Part shown: positions 16,440-24,082 of the stretch, in pieces | Layout: each line of letters begins with the position of its first letter | Position numbering within the stretch: the first letter of the stretch is position 1 | Assembly: GCA_002238425.1 (NCBI GenBank) | Contig: MPMJ01000025.1 | Span: 1 to 43,224, forward strand | Reading direction: 5' to 3' | Length of the DNA stretch: 43,224 nucleotides | Origin: SAR202 cluster bacterium bin16 | Lineage (GTDB): Bacteria > Chloroflexota > Dehalococcoidia > Lucifugimonadales > Australimonadaceae | Position numbers and translations under genes: made by a program | The notes under the pieces: generated by a model | Database searches by the model: none | What the model was told of the DNA's origin: nothing | What the model saw: only the letters and a program-made list of their open reading frames with translations

Positions 16440-16994
16440 CTAGTTCAGCTGGGGGACGATACCGCCGCCGATGACGCCCGGGATGATGCGCGGCAGGATG
16501 CCCGGCCATAGCGGTATGTCCAGCACCAGCCGGAAGATGATGTATAACGGCAGACCCGCCGCCACCATCACGCCCACGGCAAAGACGGGGATGAGGCGCG
16601 ACTCGATGGTGAGGAAGAGCACCATGAAGACCGGTATCGCGATGTAGAACCCGAAGACTAACGTCATGGCGAAGTAGAGCAGGAGCCAGCCGTAGACGAT
16701 TCCGATGCGCCACCACGAGCCCGTCTCCATGCCGCCGGGGCTTGCGCCCGCGTCGTCCTCGGCGGCCTGCGGGGCGTCGTCCTCCGAGACGCCGAACGCG
16801 CCGGTCAGCTTCACGAGACGTGGCGTGACCTCGGCGAGAACGAGGAAGACGAGCAGCGTGATGGTCGGGACCCCGATGACGAACGCCGTGAGCTGCTGCT
16901 TGCCCGCGTAGGCGGTCGCCCCGAGGACGATGCTCAACGCGATAGTGAGCAGGAAGGCGTAGACGCCCAGGTTGAAGCCGTTGATGCGCGTCAT
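16440..16994 (-). CDS. tctB: Tripartite tricarboxylate transporter small membrane subunit (TctB-like)
   Basis: 184 aa with four predicted membrane spans (about 8-30, 38-58, 98-125 and 130-165) and a charged, Asp/Glu-rich loop near 70-90. That is the layout of TctB, the poorly conserved small subunit of TTT-type secondary transporters. The call rests mainly on position: its ATG overlaps the stop of tctA by 4 nt (ATGA at 16991-16994), and tctC lies just upstream. The order on the transcript is tctC-tctA-tctB. TctB forms the membrane permease with TctA, driven by an ion gradient. The gene converges with the carbonic anhydrase gene with only 6 nt between stops. Confidence 0.88.
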   Translation of the reverse strand: MTRINGFNLGVYAFLLTIALSIVLGATAYAGKQQLTAFVIGVPTITLLVFLVLAEVTPRLVKLTGAFGVSEDDAPQAAEDDAGASPGGMETGSWWRIGIVYGWLLLYFAMTLVFGFYIAIPVFMVLFLTIESRLIPVFAVGVMVAAGLPLYIIFRLVLDIPLWPGILPRIIPGVIGGGIVPQLN

Positions 16995-18499
16995 GGCTCC
17001 GCCCTCTGCGGGGCAGGGTTCTTCTTCGCGGCCTTGTACATGGACCATCCGAGCATGAATACGATGCCGAGCAACAGGATGATGGAGACCGGGCGCGTGA
17101 AGAATATCGAGTAGCCGCCGCCCGATATCTGGAGCGACTGCGTGAACTTCTCCTCCGCCAGCTGTCCGAGCACGAAGCCGATGACCAGCGTGATGAGCGG
17201 GAACCCGGCGCGCCGCATCGAGAAGCCGACGATGGCGGCGAACACCGCGAGCGCCACGTCCCAGATGTTGCTGCGCACGGCGTAGACGCCGATGAACGAG
17301 AGAATGGCCACGAACGGCGCGATGTACTTCACCGGCACGAGGCTGATGCGCGCCAGCCACGCCCCTCCTCCGAGGATGATGATGGTCGTGAGCACCTGCG
17401 CCGCGATGACGCCGAGGATGATGGCCCACACGATGTCCAGCCGGTTCACGAGCAGGTCCCGCCCCGGCTGAATGCCGTGCAGCACGAACGCGCCCATCAG
17501 GATGACCATCTCTCCGTTGCCGGGGATGCCGAACGTGAGTGTCGGCAGCAGGATGCCGCCGTCCTTCGCGTCGTTGGACGACTCTGAGGCGACGACCCCG
17601 CCGGGATAGCCGGTGCCAAACAGTTCCGGCGTCTTGGACGCCTGCTTGGCCGTGGAGTAGGAGAGGAAGTTCGCCACCGCCCCTCCGGCGCCGGGGATGG
17701 CCCCGATGACGGTGCCAATGACGGAGCCGCGCAGCAGGATCGCCTTGTACTGGAATACCTCCACGGCCCCACGCATGATCTGCCGGAACCCGCCGAGGTT
17801 GACGTTGGCGTCGCGCGCTATCGACCCGCCGCGCGACGTGTAGACGATGAGCTCGCTCAGCGCGAAGAAGCCGATGACCAGCGGCACGATCTCGATGCCG
17901 TCCCACAGGTATTCGCTGCCGAGCGTGTAACGCCGCACGCCGAACACCGGGCTGAACCCGATGAGCGCGATGAGGATGCCGACGCCGCCGGCCGCGAGCC
18001 CCTTCACCATGTTCTGCCGCGACGCGAACGTCACGGCGATAAGGCCGAGGATGATGAGCCAGAAGAAGTCCGGCGGCGTGAATGCCCGCAGCATGATCTC
18101 CGCCAGCGGCAGCAGCGCCGCCAGCACAACGATGCTGAACAGCGTGCCGAGGGCAGACGCCGTTGCGGCAAGTCCTATGGCGCGTCCGCCCTCGCCCCGT
18201 CGCGTCATCGGGAAACCGTCGAACGTCGTGCAGACGTTCGCGATCGTCCCCGGCGTATTGAGCAGGATGGCGGGCACGCCGCCGCCCGTGCTCGCGGTGC
18301 CGATGATGCCCGCGAACACGTACATCGCGATGATGGGGTCCCAGCCGAACGTGAACGGCAGGATCAGCGTCATCGCGATGACGCTGCCGAGACCGGGAAT
18401 CACCCCGAACAGGACGCCGAGCACCGTGCCCAAGACGATCGCCCCGATCACGGCAGGGTTCCCCATCCCCGCGAGTCCGTCGAGGAATGCCTCGAACAT
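16991..18499 (-). CDS. tctA: Tripartite tricarboxylate transporter large permease (TctA)
   Basis: 502 aa, typical TctA length, with 11-12 hydrophobic spans. The conserved N-terminal GVLFGVIPGLGSVIAMTLILPFTF (about 28-52), ASTGGGVPAILLNTPGTIANVCTTFDGFPM (about 69-98) and the second repeat GAIPGAGGAVANFLSYSTAKQASK (about 255-280) with VVASESSNDAKDGGILLPTLTFGIPG are family signatures; the two GxPGxG halves form the inverted-repeat transport core. It takes up carboxylates handed over by TctC, probably with sodium or protons. It is in an operon with tctC (21-nt gap upstream) and tctB (overlapping). The substrate cannot be inferred from TctA. Confidence 0.96.
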   Translation of the reverse strand: MFEAFLDGLAGMGNPAVIGAIVLGTVLGVLFGVIPGLGSVIAMTLILPFTFGWDPIIAMYVFAGIIGTASTGGGVPAILLNTPGTIANVCTTFDGFPMTRRGEGGRAIGLAATASALGTLFSIVVLAALLPLAEIMLRAFTPPDFFWLIILGLIAVTFASRQNMVKGLAAGGVGILIALIGFSPVFGVRRYTLGSEYLWDGIEIVPLVIGFFALSELIVYTSRGGSIARDANVNLGGFRQIMRGAVEVFQYKAILLRGSVIGTVIGAIPGAGGAVANFLSYSTAKQASKTPELFGTGYPGGVVASESSNDAKDGGILLPTLTFGIPGNGEMVILMGAFVLHGIQPGRDLLVNRLDIVWAIILGVIAAQVLTTIIILGGGAWLARISLVPVKYIAPFVAILSFIGVYAVRSNIWDVALAVFAAIVGFSMRRAGFPLITLVIGFVLGQLAEEKFTQSLQISGGGYSIFFTRPVSIILLLGIVFMLGWSMYKAAKKNPAPQRAEP

Positions 18500-18520
18500 A
18501 AGGTTGTCGGGCCTCCCTCG

Positions 18521-19522
18521 CTATTGTGCCTGCGACTTCTGCCTTACCGTGTCGATGTACTCCGAGACGATGCCGTCCATCCCCTCAACGACCACGGCCG
18601 TCTCATCGGGGGTGAGCCGCTCGACGCCCATGCCGGCGTTGTTGATGCCCGCGATGACGTCTGCGTCTTGGAGAGCGCTGTCGAAGGCGTCCGCCAGAAT
18701 CTGGAGGATGTCGTCAGGCGTGCCGGGGGCTGCCGCGACGAGTCCGTTGTTCGCGAACTTGGAGCCGCCGAGCTCGGGGAAGCCAAGCTCGTCAACCGTC
18801 GGTGCGTCCGGCACCGGGCCGAAGCGCTCGCTGGAGTACATCCACAGCACCTTGAAGTCCGGCCCCTGCACTGCGGTCAGCGTCGTGCCCGCGATCGGGC
18901 CGAGCGCCAGCTCACAGTCGCCGCGCAGCAGACCGGCCTGCGTCTCCTGCCCGCGGTAGCCCGTCACCGGGTTCCATGCGATGCCCATCACCTCAGTGGT
19001 GACGGACGCGACGAGGAAGGAGTGCCCGGCCAGGCCGCTCAGGCAGAAGCGGACGTCAGGCATGCCCTGCAGGTCTTCAGGTGTGTTGAAGTCGTTCGCA
19101 GACGCGGTGTACAGGCCGTAGGTCTGGATGACCGCACGCCCGACCCATGAGAGTTCGTTGAAGTCCACGTCCTCCGGGTCGAGCCGTTCCGCCGTTATCT
19201 GGTTCGGCATGTTCATGATGGAGATGGCGTGGCCGTCCGGGTCGGAGCGGGCTATCTCCTGCACCGCGCGCCGTCCGCCGCCGCCCTCGATGTTCCGCAC
19301 CACGACGTTCACGCCGAGGTCGTCGCTCATCTTGTCGGCGATGATGCGGCTCGCGGTGTCGAAGCCTCCGCCCGCTGCGAAGCCGACGAACCACTCGACG
19401 TCGCGAGTGGGGAAGTCCGGCTCGTCGTCGCCGCAGGCTGCGCCGAATGCGGCGATGGCCGCGAGCGCTCCCGCAAGGAGCATGAGCCGTCCCAAGCGTC
19501 CGATCCTTCCGATGCGTGCCAT
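18521..19522 (-). CDS. tctC: Tripartite tricarboxylate transporter substrate-binding lipoprotein (TctC/Bug family)
   Basis: 333 aa, Bug-family receptor for the TTT system. A lipoprotein signal peptide ends in a lipobox with Cys30 (AAFGAAC). The linker is short and acidic (GDDEPDFPTRD), in place of the (Gly/Ser/Pro)-rich linkers common elsewhere. The body shows Bug marks: VEWFVGFAAGGGFDTASRIIADKM, VVVRNIEGGGGRRAVQEIAR, and DAPTVDELGFPELGGSKF near the C-terminal half. The ATG at 19522 follows GGGAGG. It is the first gene of the tctCAB operon. Bug proteins bind small carboxylates through backbone and water contacts, so the ligand is not predictable. An amidohydrolase gene ends 34 nt upstream and could act on the imported compound. 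Confidence 0.95.
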   Translation of the reverse strand: MARIGRIGRLGRLMLLAGALAAIAAFGAACGDDEPDFPTRDVEWFVGFAAGGGFDTASRIIADKMSDDLGVNVVVRNIEGGGGRRAVQEIARSDPDGHAISIMNMPNQITAERLDPEDVDFNELSWVGRAVIQTYGLYTASANDFNTPEDLQGMPDVRFCLSGLAGHSFLVASVTTEVMGIAWNPVTGYRGQETQAGLLRGDCELALGPIAGTTLTAVQGPDFKVLWMYSSERFGPVPDAPTVDELGFPELGGSKFANNGLVAAAPGTPDDILQILADAFDSALQDADVIAGINNAGMGVERLTPDETAVVVEGMDGIVSEYIDTVRQKSQAQ

Positions 19523-19556
19523 GACAGGTCCTCCCGAAGGTGTTCTGGTTCGTGCG

Positions 19557-20588
19557 CTACAACGCGTAGAGTTTGGTTGGATTGTGGTCGAGTATCTTGT
19601 CCGCTACGTCGTCGCCCAAGCCGCCGTTCTCGCGCAGGTTGCGGAGCGCGTGGAGCTCGGTCGACGTGTCGTTGTGGCCGTAGTCCGTGCCGAGGACGAG
19701 GTTGTCCTCGCCCGCGCAGTCGATGACGTAGTCGATGTCGTCGGCGGTCTGCACGGCAACCCAGATGTTCCGCTCAGCCAGCAGTTCGCGCCCCGGCCAC
19801 GCCCTGCCCCGCTTCTCGAACCGCAGAGCGAGGTCGTTCATCGCGTACGGGACCCACGACGCGCTCAGTTCGACGAACCCCCACCGCAGGTCGGGGAAGC
19901 GCAGGTGCATGTCCTTCATCACGATGTCGTGGAACGCTCCGACGCCAGAGAGCTTGAACGTGGAGAAGCCCGCGTCCCGCCCGAAGTAGTCGAAGAAGTT
20001 GAAGTTGCCTGTCGCGGCGTGGATGCACACCGGCAGGTCCAGCCGCTGCGCCTCCTCCCAGAGGGGCGTCATGTACGGGTCGCTCAGCCGGTGCGGCCCC
20101 TCGATGCCGCGCATGAACACGGCGCACGCCCCGTTGTCCTTCCCGAACTGCATCTCCTCGATGGACTTGTCGAGCGACATCGTGGGGAGGACGACGGCCC
20201 AGCGGAGGCGTCCGCCGCCCTGCCGGTAGATGTCGGCGAGCCAGCGGTTGTAGCCCTGCGCGAGCGCAAGGTCGACCTCCGGGTGCGTGGCGAGCGGTCG
20301 CAGGAAGATGCTGGGGTAGAGAACGTGCGTGTCGACGCCCAGCTCGTCCATGTGGGCGAGCCGCCTGGCGATGTCGCTCGCCTCGCGCGTGGCCTCGTCC
20401 GTGTCGAGTCCGACGTTGACGCCCTTGCTGAATGCCCGGCCGTCCACGTACCAGAACTCAGGCGAGGGCGACTTGTAGCCCTCCTTCGGCAGCAGGACGA
20501 TGGGGCGGAGGTGCTGCAGGTCCTCCGGGATGAAGTCCCACGTGCGCTCCGATTCCACGACGTGGGCATCTGAATCGATCACGGCCAT
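19557..20588 (-). CDS. Amidohydrolase-2 family (ACMSD-like TIM-barrel) hydrolase or decarboxylase
   Basis: 343 aa, metal-dependent TIM barrel of the amidohydrolase-2 family, which includes ACMSD, gamma-resorcylate decarboxylase and 4-oxalomesaconate hydratase. The first metal motif is DSDAH (Asp7, His9). A His follows beta-strand 5 (LPVCIHAATG) and the catalytic Asp is in LVLGTDYGHND. The N-terminal VESERTWDFIPEDL block is nearly the same as in the protein at 27970-29064, so the two are paralogs (both have ERTWD, RLRW and WGF(V/I)E(L/S)SASWVP). The ATG at 20588 is weakly spaced from GGAGGTG. It lies directly upstream of tctC on the same strand, suggesting joint uptake and breakdown of a carboxylate. 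Confidence 0.92.
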   Translation of the reverse strand: MAVIDSDAHVVESERTWDFIPEDLQHLRPIVLLPKEGYKSPSPEFWYVDGRAFSKGVNVGLDTDEATREASDIARRLAHMDELGVDTHVLYPSIFLRPLATHPEVDLALAQGYNRWLADIYRQGGGRLRWAVVLPTMSLDKSIEEMQFGKDNGACAVFMRGIEGPHRLSDPYMTPLWEEAQRLDLPVCIHAATGNFNFFDYFGRDAGFSTFKLSGVGAFHDIVMKDMHLRFPDLRWGFVELSASWVPYAMNDLALRFEKRGRAWPGRELLAERNIWVAVQTADDIDYVIDCAGEDNLVLGTDYGHNDTSTELHALRNLRENGGLGDDVADKILDHNPTKLYAL

Positions 20589-20675
20589 CGCGCACCTCCG
20601 ACTGCGTCATCTGTTCACTTGGCCGCGACTCTACGCCTGCGCGCAGGCGAGGGCAAGAGTACCGGTACGATCCTT

Positions 20676-21506
20676 CTACTCCCCCATCCCGAACAGCCGG
20701 TCCCGCCTGAATCCAAGGTAGTGCTCGGCCATGAAATTGAGCGGCTTCTTCGCGTCCGTGACGTGGTCGCTGAGCGCGCGGTGGACCGCTGCCATCTCGC
20801 CCGTGTCGTACCGCGCGGCATGGCTGTACATCTCCGATGCGACGGTCTCGTACTCCTCCGTGCTCAGCCTGCGCCGGTAAGCCGACTGCGCCCGCAATGC
20901 GCCGGTGCCCGGATAGCGCTGGGCCGTCGCGGCGAAGTCCGGGAAGACGCCGACGATGAGCAGGCAGAGGTCGCCGGTGCGCCGGTAGAGCGGCAGGCGC
21001 TCGTGCTCCTCGGTCTGCTGGATGAGCCGCAGCATCGAGTGCACGTCCAGGTCGCTGTAGCGCACCTTGCGTACCACGCCGCGCCGCACCCAGACGCGCT
21101 CCGTGTGGCTGTGTACCTTCGTGAATGAGGAGAGCGCCGCCGCGAGGTAATGCAGGATGCGCGGCTGCGCCGCGAACGCCGCCACCTCCGCTGCGTCGAA
21201 CACGGGCACGCGCTCGCCGGAGACCGAGCCGGTGCGTTCGAACGTGTGCTGTGCGCCCTGCAATTCGTCGACCGCGCGCCGCAGCAGCGCCTCGAAGAAC
21301 AGCCGTGGTGAGACCGGCGCGAGCGAGCCGTCGTGCGGCATGAGGGCGTCGAACAGGCGCTGGCTGCCGAGCAGCTGCGCGCGTCGCTCCTCGTCCGCAA
21401 GCAGTTGCGGCATCTCGTCCTCGGCGGGCGCGTCCGCCCCGAGCGCCTCGTGGATGAAGGCGATGTCGGCGTAGGTCAGGCCTCGTTCCACGTTCCGCAA
21501 CTGCAT
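20676..21506 (-). CDS. Conserved hypothetical protein, function unknown
   Basis: 276 aa; not recognised. The ATG at 21506 (MQLRNVERGLTYADIAFIHEALGAD) is preferred because longer versions run over the start of the divergent VOC gene; its ribosome binding site is weak. The protein is mostly alpha-helical by inspection, Leu/Ala/Arg rich, with no signal peptide or membrane span and no Cys-based motif. Notable segments are LLADEERRAQLLGSQRLFDALMPHD (about 36-60), HSHTERVWVRRGVVRKVRYSDLD (about 130-152), a Tyr/Arg-rich block around YRRTGDLCLLIVGVFPDFAATAQRYPG and a C-terminal NFMAEHYLGFRRDRLFGMGE. Codon use and composition match neighbouring genes and favour a real gene. It lies downstream of nothing on its strand and 87 nt before the amidohydrolase start, so it may head that transcript. 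Confidence 0.72.
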   Translation of the reverse strand: MQLRNVERGLTYADIAFIHEALGADAPAEDEMPQLLADEERRAQLLGSQRLFDALMPHDGSLAPVSPRLFFEALLRRAVDELQGAQHTFERTGSVSGERVPVFDAAEVAAFAAQPRILHYLAAALSSFTKVHSHTERVWVRRGVVRKVRYSDLDVHSMLRLIQQTEEHERLPLYRRTGDLCLLIVGVFPDFAATAQRYPGTGALRAQSAYRRRLSTEEYETVASEMYSHAARYDTGEMAAVHRALSDHVTDAKKPLNFMAEHYLGFRRDRLFGMGE

Positions 21507-21604
21507 GGCATGAGCGTAGCACACGCCCACTTTCTGAAGACGCGTGATACGCTCGCGCACGTAATCCCGCAACGCGCGATTGGTCGGAATCAGGAGGGAA
21601 CAGC

Positions 21605-22402
21605 ATGTTCGCACGTATCAACCACATCGCCATCATCAGCCCTCAGTACGCCATGCTCGGCAAGTTCTACGAGTCCCTGTTCGGTATGAAGCCTGGCTCC
21701 AGCCCCCCCGAATCGGCCGTTTCGCACACCGACGGAAACGTAGGCCTGCAGATACTGCCGCGGCGCGACGGCTACATCGCGGGACTCGATCACTTTGGCA
21801 TCCTCGTAGACGACCTGGGGACCGTCGAGACGCGGATGAGGGCGTACGAGGACGCCGCTATGGTCAAGCGGCCGTCCAGCCGGCCGTTCGCCGCCTATAG
21901 CGCCAACGACCCCGACGGCAACCACTTCGACCTGGCGGAAGCGCACAGCGAGAATCTAAAGGAGGTCTACGCCGAAGACGCCCGGGAGCAGGACCGGTGG
22001 GTCAACCTCTATGCGGTCCGAACGCCGCACGCGGACCGCGTCGCTGACTACTACCAAGAGGTCTTCGAGCTTGCGCCCGTCAAGCAGGACCCCGATGACC
22101 TTGGGTATACGCTCTCCGACGGCCGAGTGATGCTGCGCGTCCTCCCATGGAGCATGACGTATTTCGAAGGGATGGCGATCAAACGGCCTGGACCGGAACA
22201 CTTCGGGTTTCATGTGGACGACCTGGGAACCTTCAGATCGGACTTGGCACGGCTGACGGGAGGGAACACGTTGCTGGCGCCGGTTGCCCTGGGCGGCAGC
22301 GCCGAATCCGACGTCAGGCGGCGGCTGTTCGAGTCAGGCGCTCGCGGGAAGCTCCAGATTGCGGATACGGACGGCGTCTGGATCGATATCACGGACGAGT
22401 AG
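21605..22402 (+). CDS. Two-domain VOC family protein (glyoxalase/extradiol dioxygenase-like)
   Basis: 265 aa with two vicinal-oxygen-chelate modules. The first (about 1-115) starts MFARINHIAIIS with His7, has DHFGILVDDL and ends in NDPDGNHFDLAEA, whose acidic and His residues could complete a metal site. The second (about 128-262) has VRTPHADRVADYYQEVF, LGYTLSDGRVMLRV, HFGFHVDDLGTFRSDLARL and DGVWIDITDE. An excellent ribosome binding site (CAGGAGGGAA) precedes the ATG at 21605. The VOC superfamily includes glyoxalase I, ring-cleavage dioxygenases and epimerases; with catabolic neighbours, a dioxygenase or lyase role is plausible but unproven. It diverges from the hypothetical gene at 20676-21506. 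Confidence 0.88.
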   Translation: MFARINHIAIISPQYAMLGKFYESLFGMKPGSSPPESAVSHTDGNVGLQILPRRDGYIAGLDHFGILVDDLGTVETRMRAYEDAAMVKRPSSRPFAAYSANDPDGNHFDLAEAHSENLKEVYAEDAREQDRWVNLYAVRTPHADRVADYYQEVFELAPVKQDPDDLGYTLSDGRVMLRVLPWSMTYFEGMAIKRPGPEHFGFHVDDLGTFRSDLARLTGGNTLLAPVALGGSAESDVRRRLFESGARGKLQIADTDGVWIDITDE

Positions 22403-22780
22403 CGTCCCCGCCTGGACCCTTCGGTAGCAGGTCGGCTGGTACTGCTGCTCCTGCGCCGTTCCCTGTGGACACTCGCCTGCATCCTGACCCTCCAAGTGCT
22501 TGCCGCCTGCGCCGAGGCGACACCCCCTGCTACGGCAACTCCGGCACCCACGCGGCGAGTTCACGGGGTTATCCGTCACCGCGTCCGCGGCATGACAAGG
22601 CTCTGGAGCGTTCCTGCGAAGGCACGCGCCTTGGCGCGAAGGCTCGCCCGGCGTAGGGGCAGCCCATGCAGTGACACCCGCCGCTTACGCCATCACCCCT
22701 GCATCCGCTATGCTGCGCGCATGTGCAGGCCGCCTGTCCCTCCTATAGACAGGACCTATGGCAGACCCGCACAGCTATAG
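22403..22780 (+). pseudogene. Possible remnant of a lipoprotein gene (signal peptide plus Thr/Pro linker)
   Basis: Reading on in the same frame straight after the VOC stop gives LVLLLLRRSLWTLACILTL followed by VLAAC (a lipobox) and then ATPPATATPAPTRR. This looks like a lipoprotein leader with the Thr/Pro/Ala linker also seen in the binding protein at 41003-42934. There is no ATG, GTG or TTG before the hydrophobic part and no ribosome binding site, and the frame after the linker is Arg-rich and unlike any protein family. It is best read as a decayed fragment, or a chance frame. Confidence 0.25.
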
Positions 22781-22796
22781 GAAATACCTATGACAG
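22743..22796. repeat. Two imperfect 22-bp direct repeats (operator-like)
   Basis: ctatagacaggacctatggc at 22743-22762 continues AG, and the copy ctataggaaatacctatgac at 22775-22794 continues AG. They match at 17 of 22 positions with a 32-bp period. The second contains an internal dyad, tatagg/cctatg. Repeats of about three helical turns upstream of a gene can be regulator binding sites; no regulator gene is adjacent. Confidence 0.4.
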
Positions 22797-22820
22797 CGGA
22801 GGAGAAAAGTTGTAAACGGT

Positions 22821-22971
22821 GAAATCTTGATACCTTGATCGCGGGAAGCAGGCCACGGCCTTGAAAACACCCCATAACAAGGAGATCAAGGTACTCATTT
22901 TTCGCCCTCCCCCCGCACTCGTAAAATGCTGAACAAGATTTCAAAATGCGAGGGCCGTTGAAATCTTGTTC
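22821..22971. repeat. Cluster of AT-rich inverted repeats, including a perfect 14-bp pair
   Basis: gaacaagatttcaa (22931-22944) and ttgaaatcttgttc (22958-22971) form a perfect 14-bp inverted repeat with a 13-nt GC-rich spacer. A third partial copy, gaaatcttg, lies at 22821-22829. Separately, taccttgatc (22831-22840) pairs with gatcaaggta (22884-22893). The cluster sits 35-185 bp before the amidohydrolase start. It could be a large operator, an attenuating RNA structure or a small non-autonomous element. Confidence 0.6.
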
Positions 22972-23005
22972 GGGGTCCCCCCTCGCGCGGAGAAAGGAAT
23001 ACGGC

Positions 23006-24082
23006 ATGCGGATACTCGACGGCGATGGGCATGTCATTGAAGACGTGAAGGCGATCATGGAACGCATCCCCCCGGAACTGCTCGGCGGGAACGCCGTCAG
23101 GGGCGTGGGCCCGTTCCCCGCGCCGGACCACCTGCACCACCAGTCCCACCGGTACCCCGACGGCGCATTCCGGGACCCCGGCGGAGTCGCGGGCTGGGGC
23201 AACTTCCTCGACTCCGCCCACATCGACGGCACGGTCGTCTACCCCACACGCGGGCTGTCGTTCGGCAAGATCCTCGACCCCGACCTCGCGATAGCGACGG
23301 CAAGGGCGTACAACGACTGGCTGTACGACGACTACCTTAGCAGGGACGAGCGCGTGAAGGCGGCGGCCCTCGTGCCGATGCAGGACCCGGACGCCGCGGT
23401 CGACGAGTTGCGCCGCGCCGTCACTGAGCTCGGCTTCGTCGGCGCGATGGTGCCCGGCACCGGGCTGCAGGCGCTGCTCGGCAACAGGAAGTTCTGGCCC
23501 GTCTACGAGGAGGCTGACCGGCTCGGCTGCGTACTGGGCATCCACGCCGGCGCACACCACGCGATGGGACTGGACGGCATGACGCCGTTCGCGGGCGTCC
23601 ACGCGCTCGGCCACTCCTTCGCCATCAGCATCGCCTTCACGGACATGCTCTTCACCGGCATCTTCGATCGCTTCCCCAACGCGCGGTTCGGTTTCCTGGA
23701 AGGCGGGCTCGGCTGGTTCCTCATGGTGATCGAGCGTTGCTCCGGCGCGTACGACGCGTTCACGCCGGTCGACCCGCAACGCCGCTTCCTGCAGATCGAT
23801 GAGGGAGACAACGTCGAGGCGTACATCCAGCGCCTGATCGACGCGGGGCGGCTGTTCGTCGGCATCGAGGGTGACGAGCCTATGCTGGCGAACGCGATCG
23901 ACAAGTACGGAAGCGGCGCGTTCGTCTTCTCCAGCGACTTCCCGCACGAGGTGAACATCGACACCATCCGCGTCGAGATCGACGAACTCCTCGAGAACGA
24001 GGCGGTCTCCGAGAGCGCCAAGGAGGACATCCTCTACCGGAACGCGGCGCGGTTCTACGGCGGCGCCTGGGGGACTTCTTGA
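23006..24082 (+). CDS. Amidohydrolase-2 family TIM-barrel hydrolase, divergent metal motif
   Basis: 358 aa from the ATG at 23006 (AAAGGA upstream; earlier frame is unsupported). It shares the amidohydrolase-2 layout: an N-terminal metal motif DGDGH (Asp7, His9), LGCVLGIHAGAHHAMG after beta-strand 5, RFGFLEGGLGWF and the catalytic Asp in FVFSSDFPHEV. It is only distantly related to the paralogs at 19557-20588 and 27970-29064. FSSDFPHE resembles the (S/A)SDYPH motif of decarboxylase or hydratase-like members. Its stop overlaps the TTG start of the hyuA-like gene, so the two are translationally coupled and may act in sequence on a cyclic amide or its product. The upstream repeat cluster may regulate this operon. 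Confidence 0.92.
   Translation: MRILDGDGHVIEDVKAIMERIPPELLGGNAVRGVGPFPAPDHLHHQSHRYPDGAFRDPGGVAGWGNFLDSAHIDGTVVYPTRGLSFGKILDPDLAIATARAYNDWLYDDYLSRDERVKAAALVPMQDPDAAVDELRRAVTELGFVGAMVPGTGLQALLGNRKFWPVYEEADRLGCVLGIHAGAHHAMGLDGMTPFAGVHALGHSFAISIAFTDMLFTGIFDRFPNARFGFLEGGLGWFLMVIERCSGAYDAFTPVDPQRRFLQIDEGDNVEAYIQRLIDAGRLFVGIEGDEPMLANAIDKYGSGAFVFSSDFPHEVNIDTIRVEIDELLENEAVSESAKEDILYRNAARFYGGAWGTS

Larger units (their letters stand above)
22403..23005. other. Long intergenic region rich in inverted and direct repeats
   Basis: This is about 600 bp without a convincing gene. The left two thirds are GC-rich and hold the possible lipoprotein remnant. From 22743 on the sequence becomes AT-richer than anything nearby and carries direct repeats (22743-22796), an inverted repeat of taccttgatc (22831-22893) and a 14-bp perfect inverted repeat (22931-22971). 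It ends at the ribosome binding site AAAGGA of the amidohydrolase gene. Confidence 0.6.
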
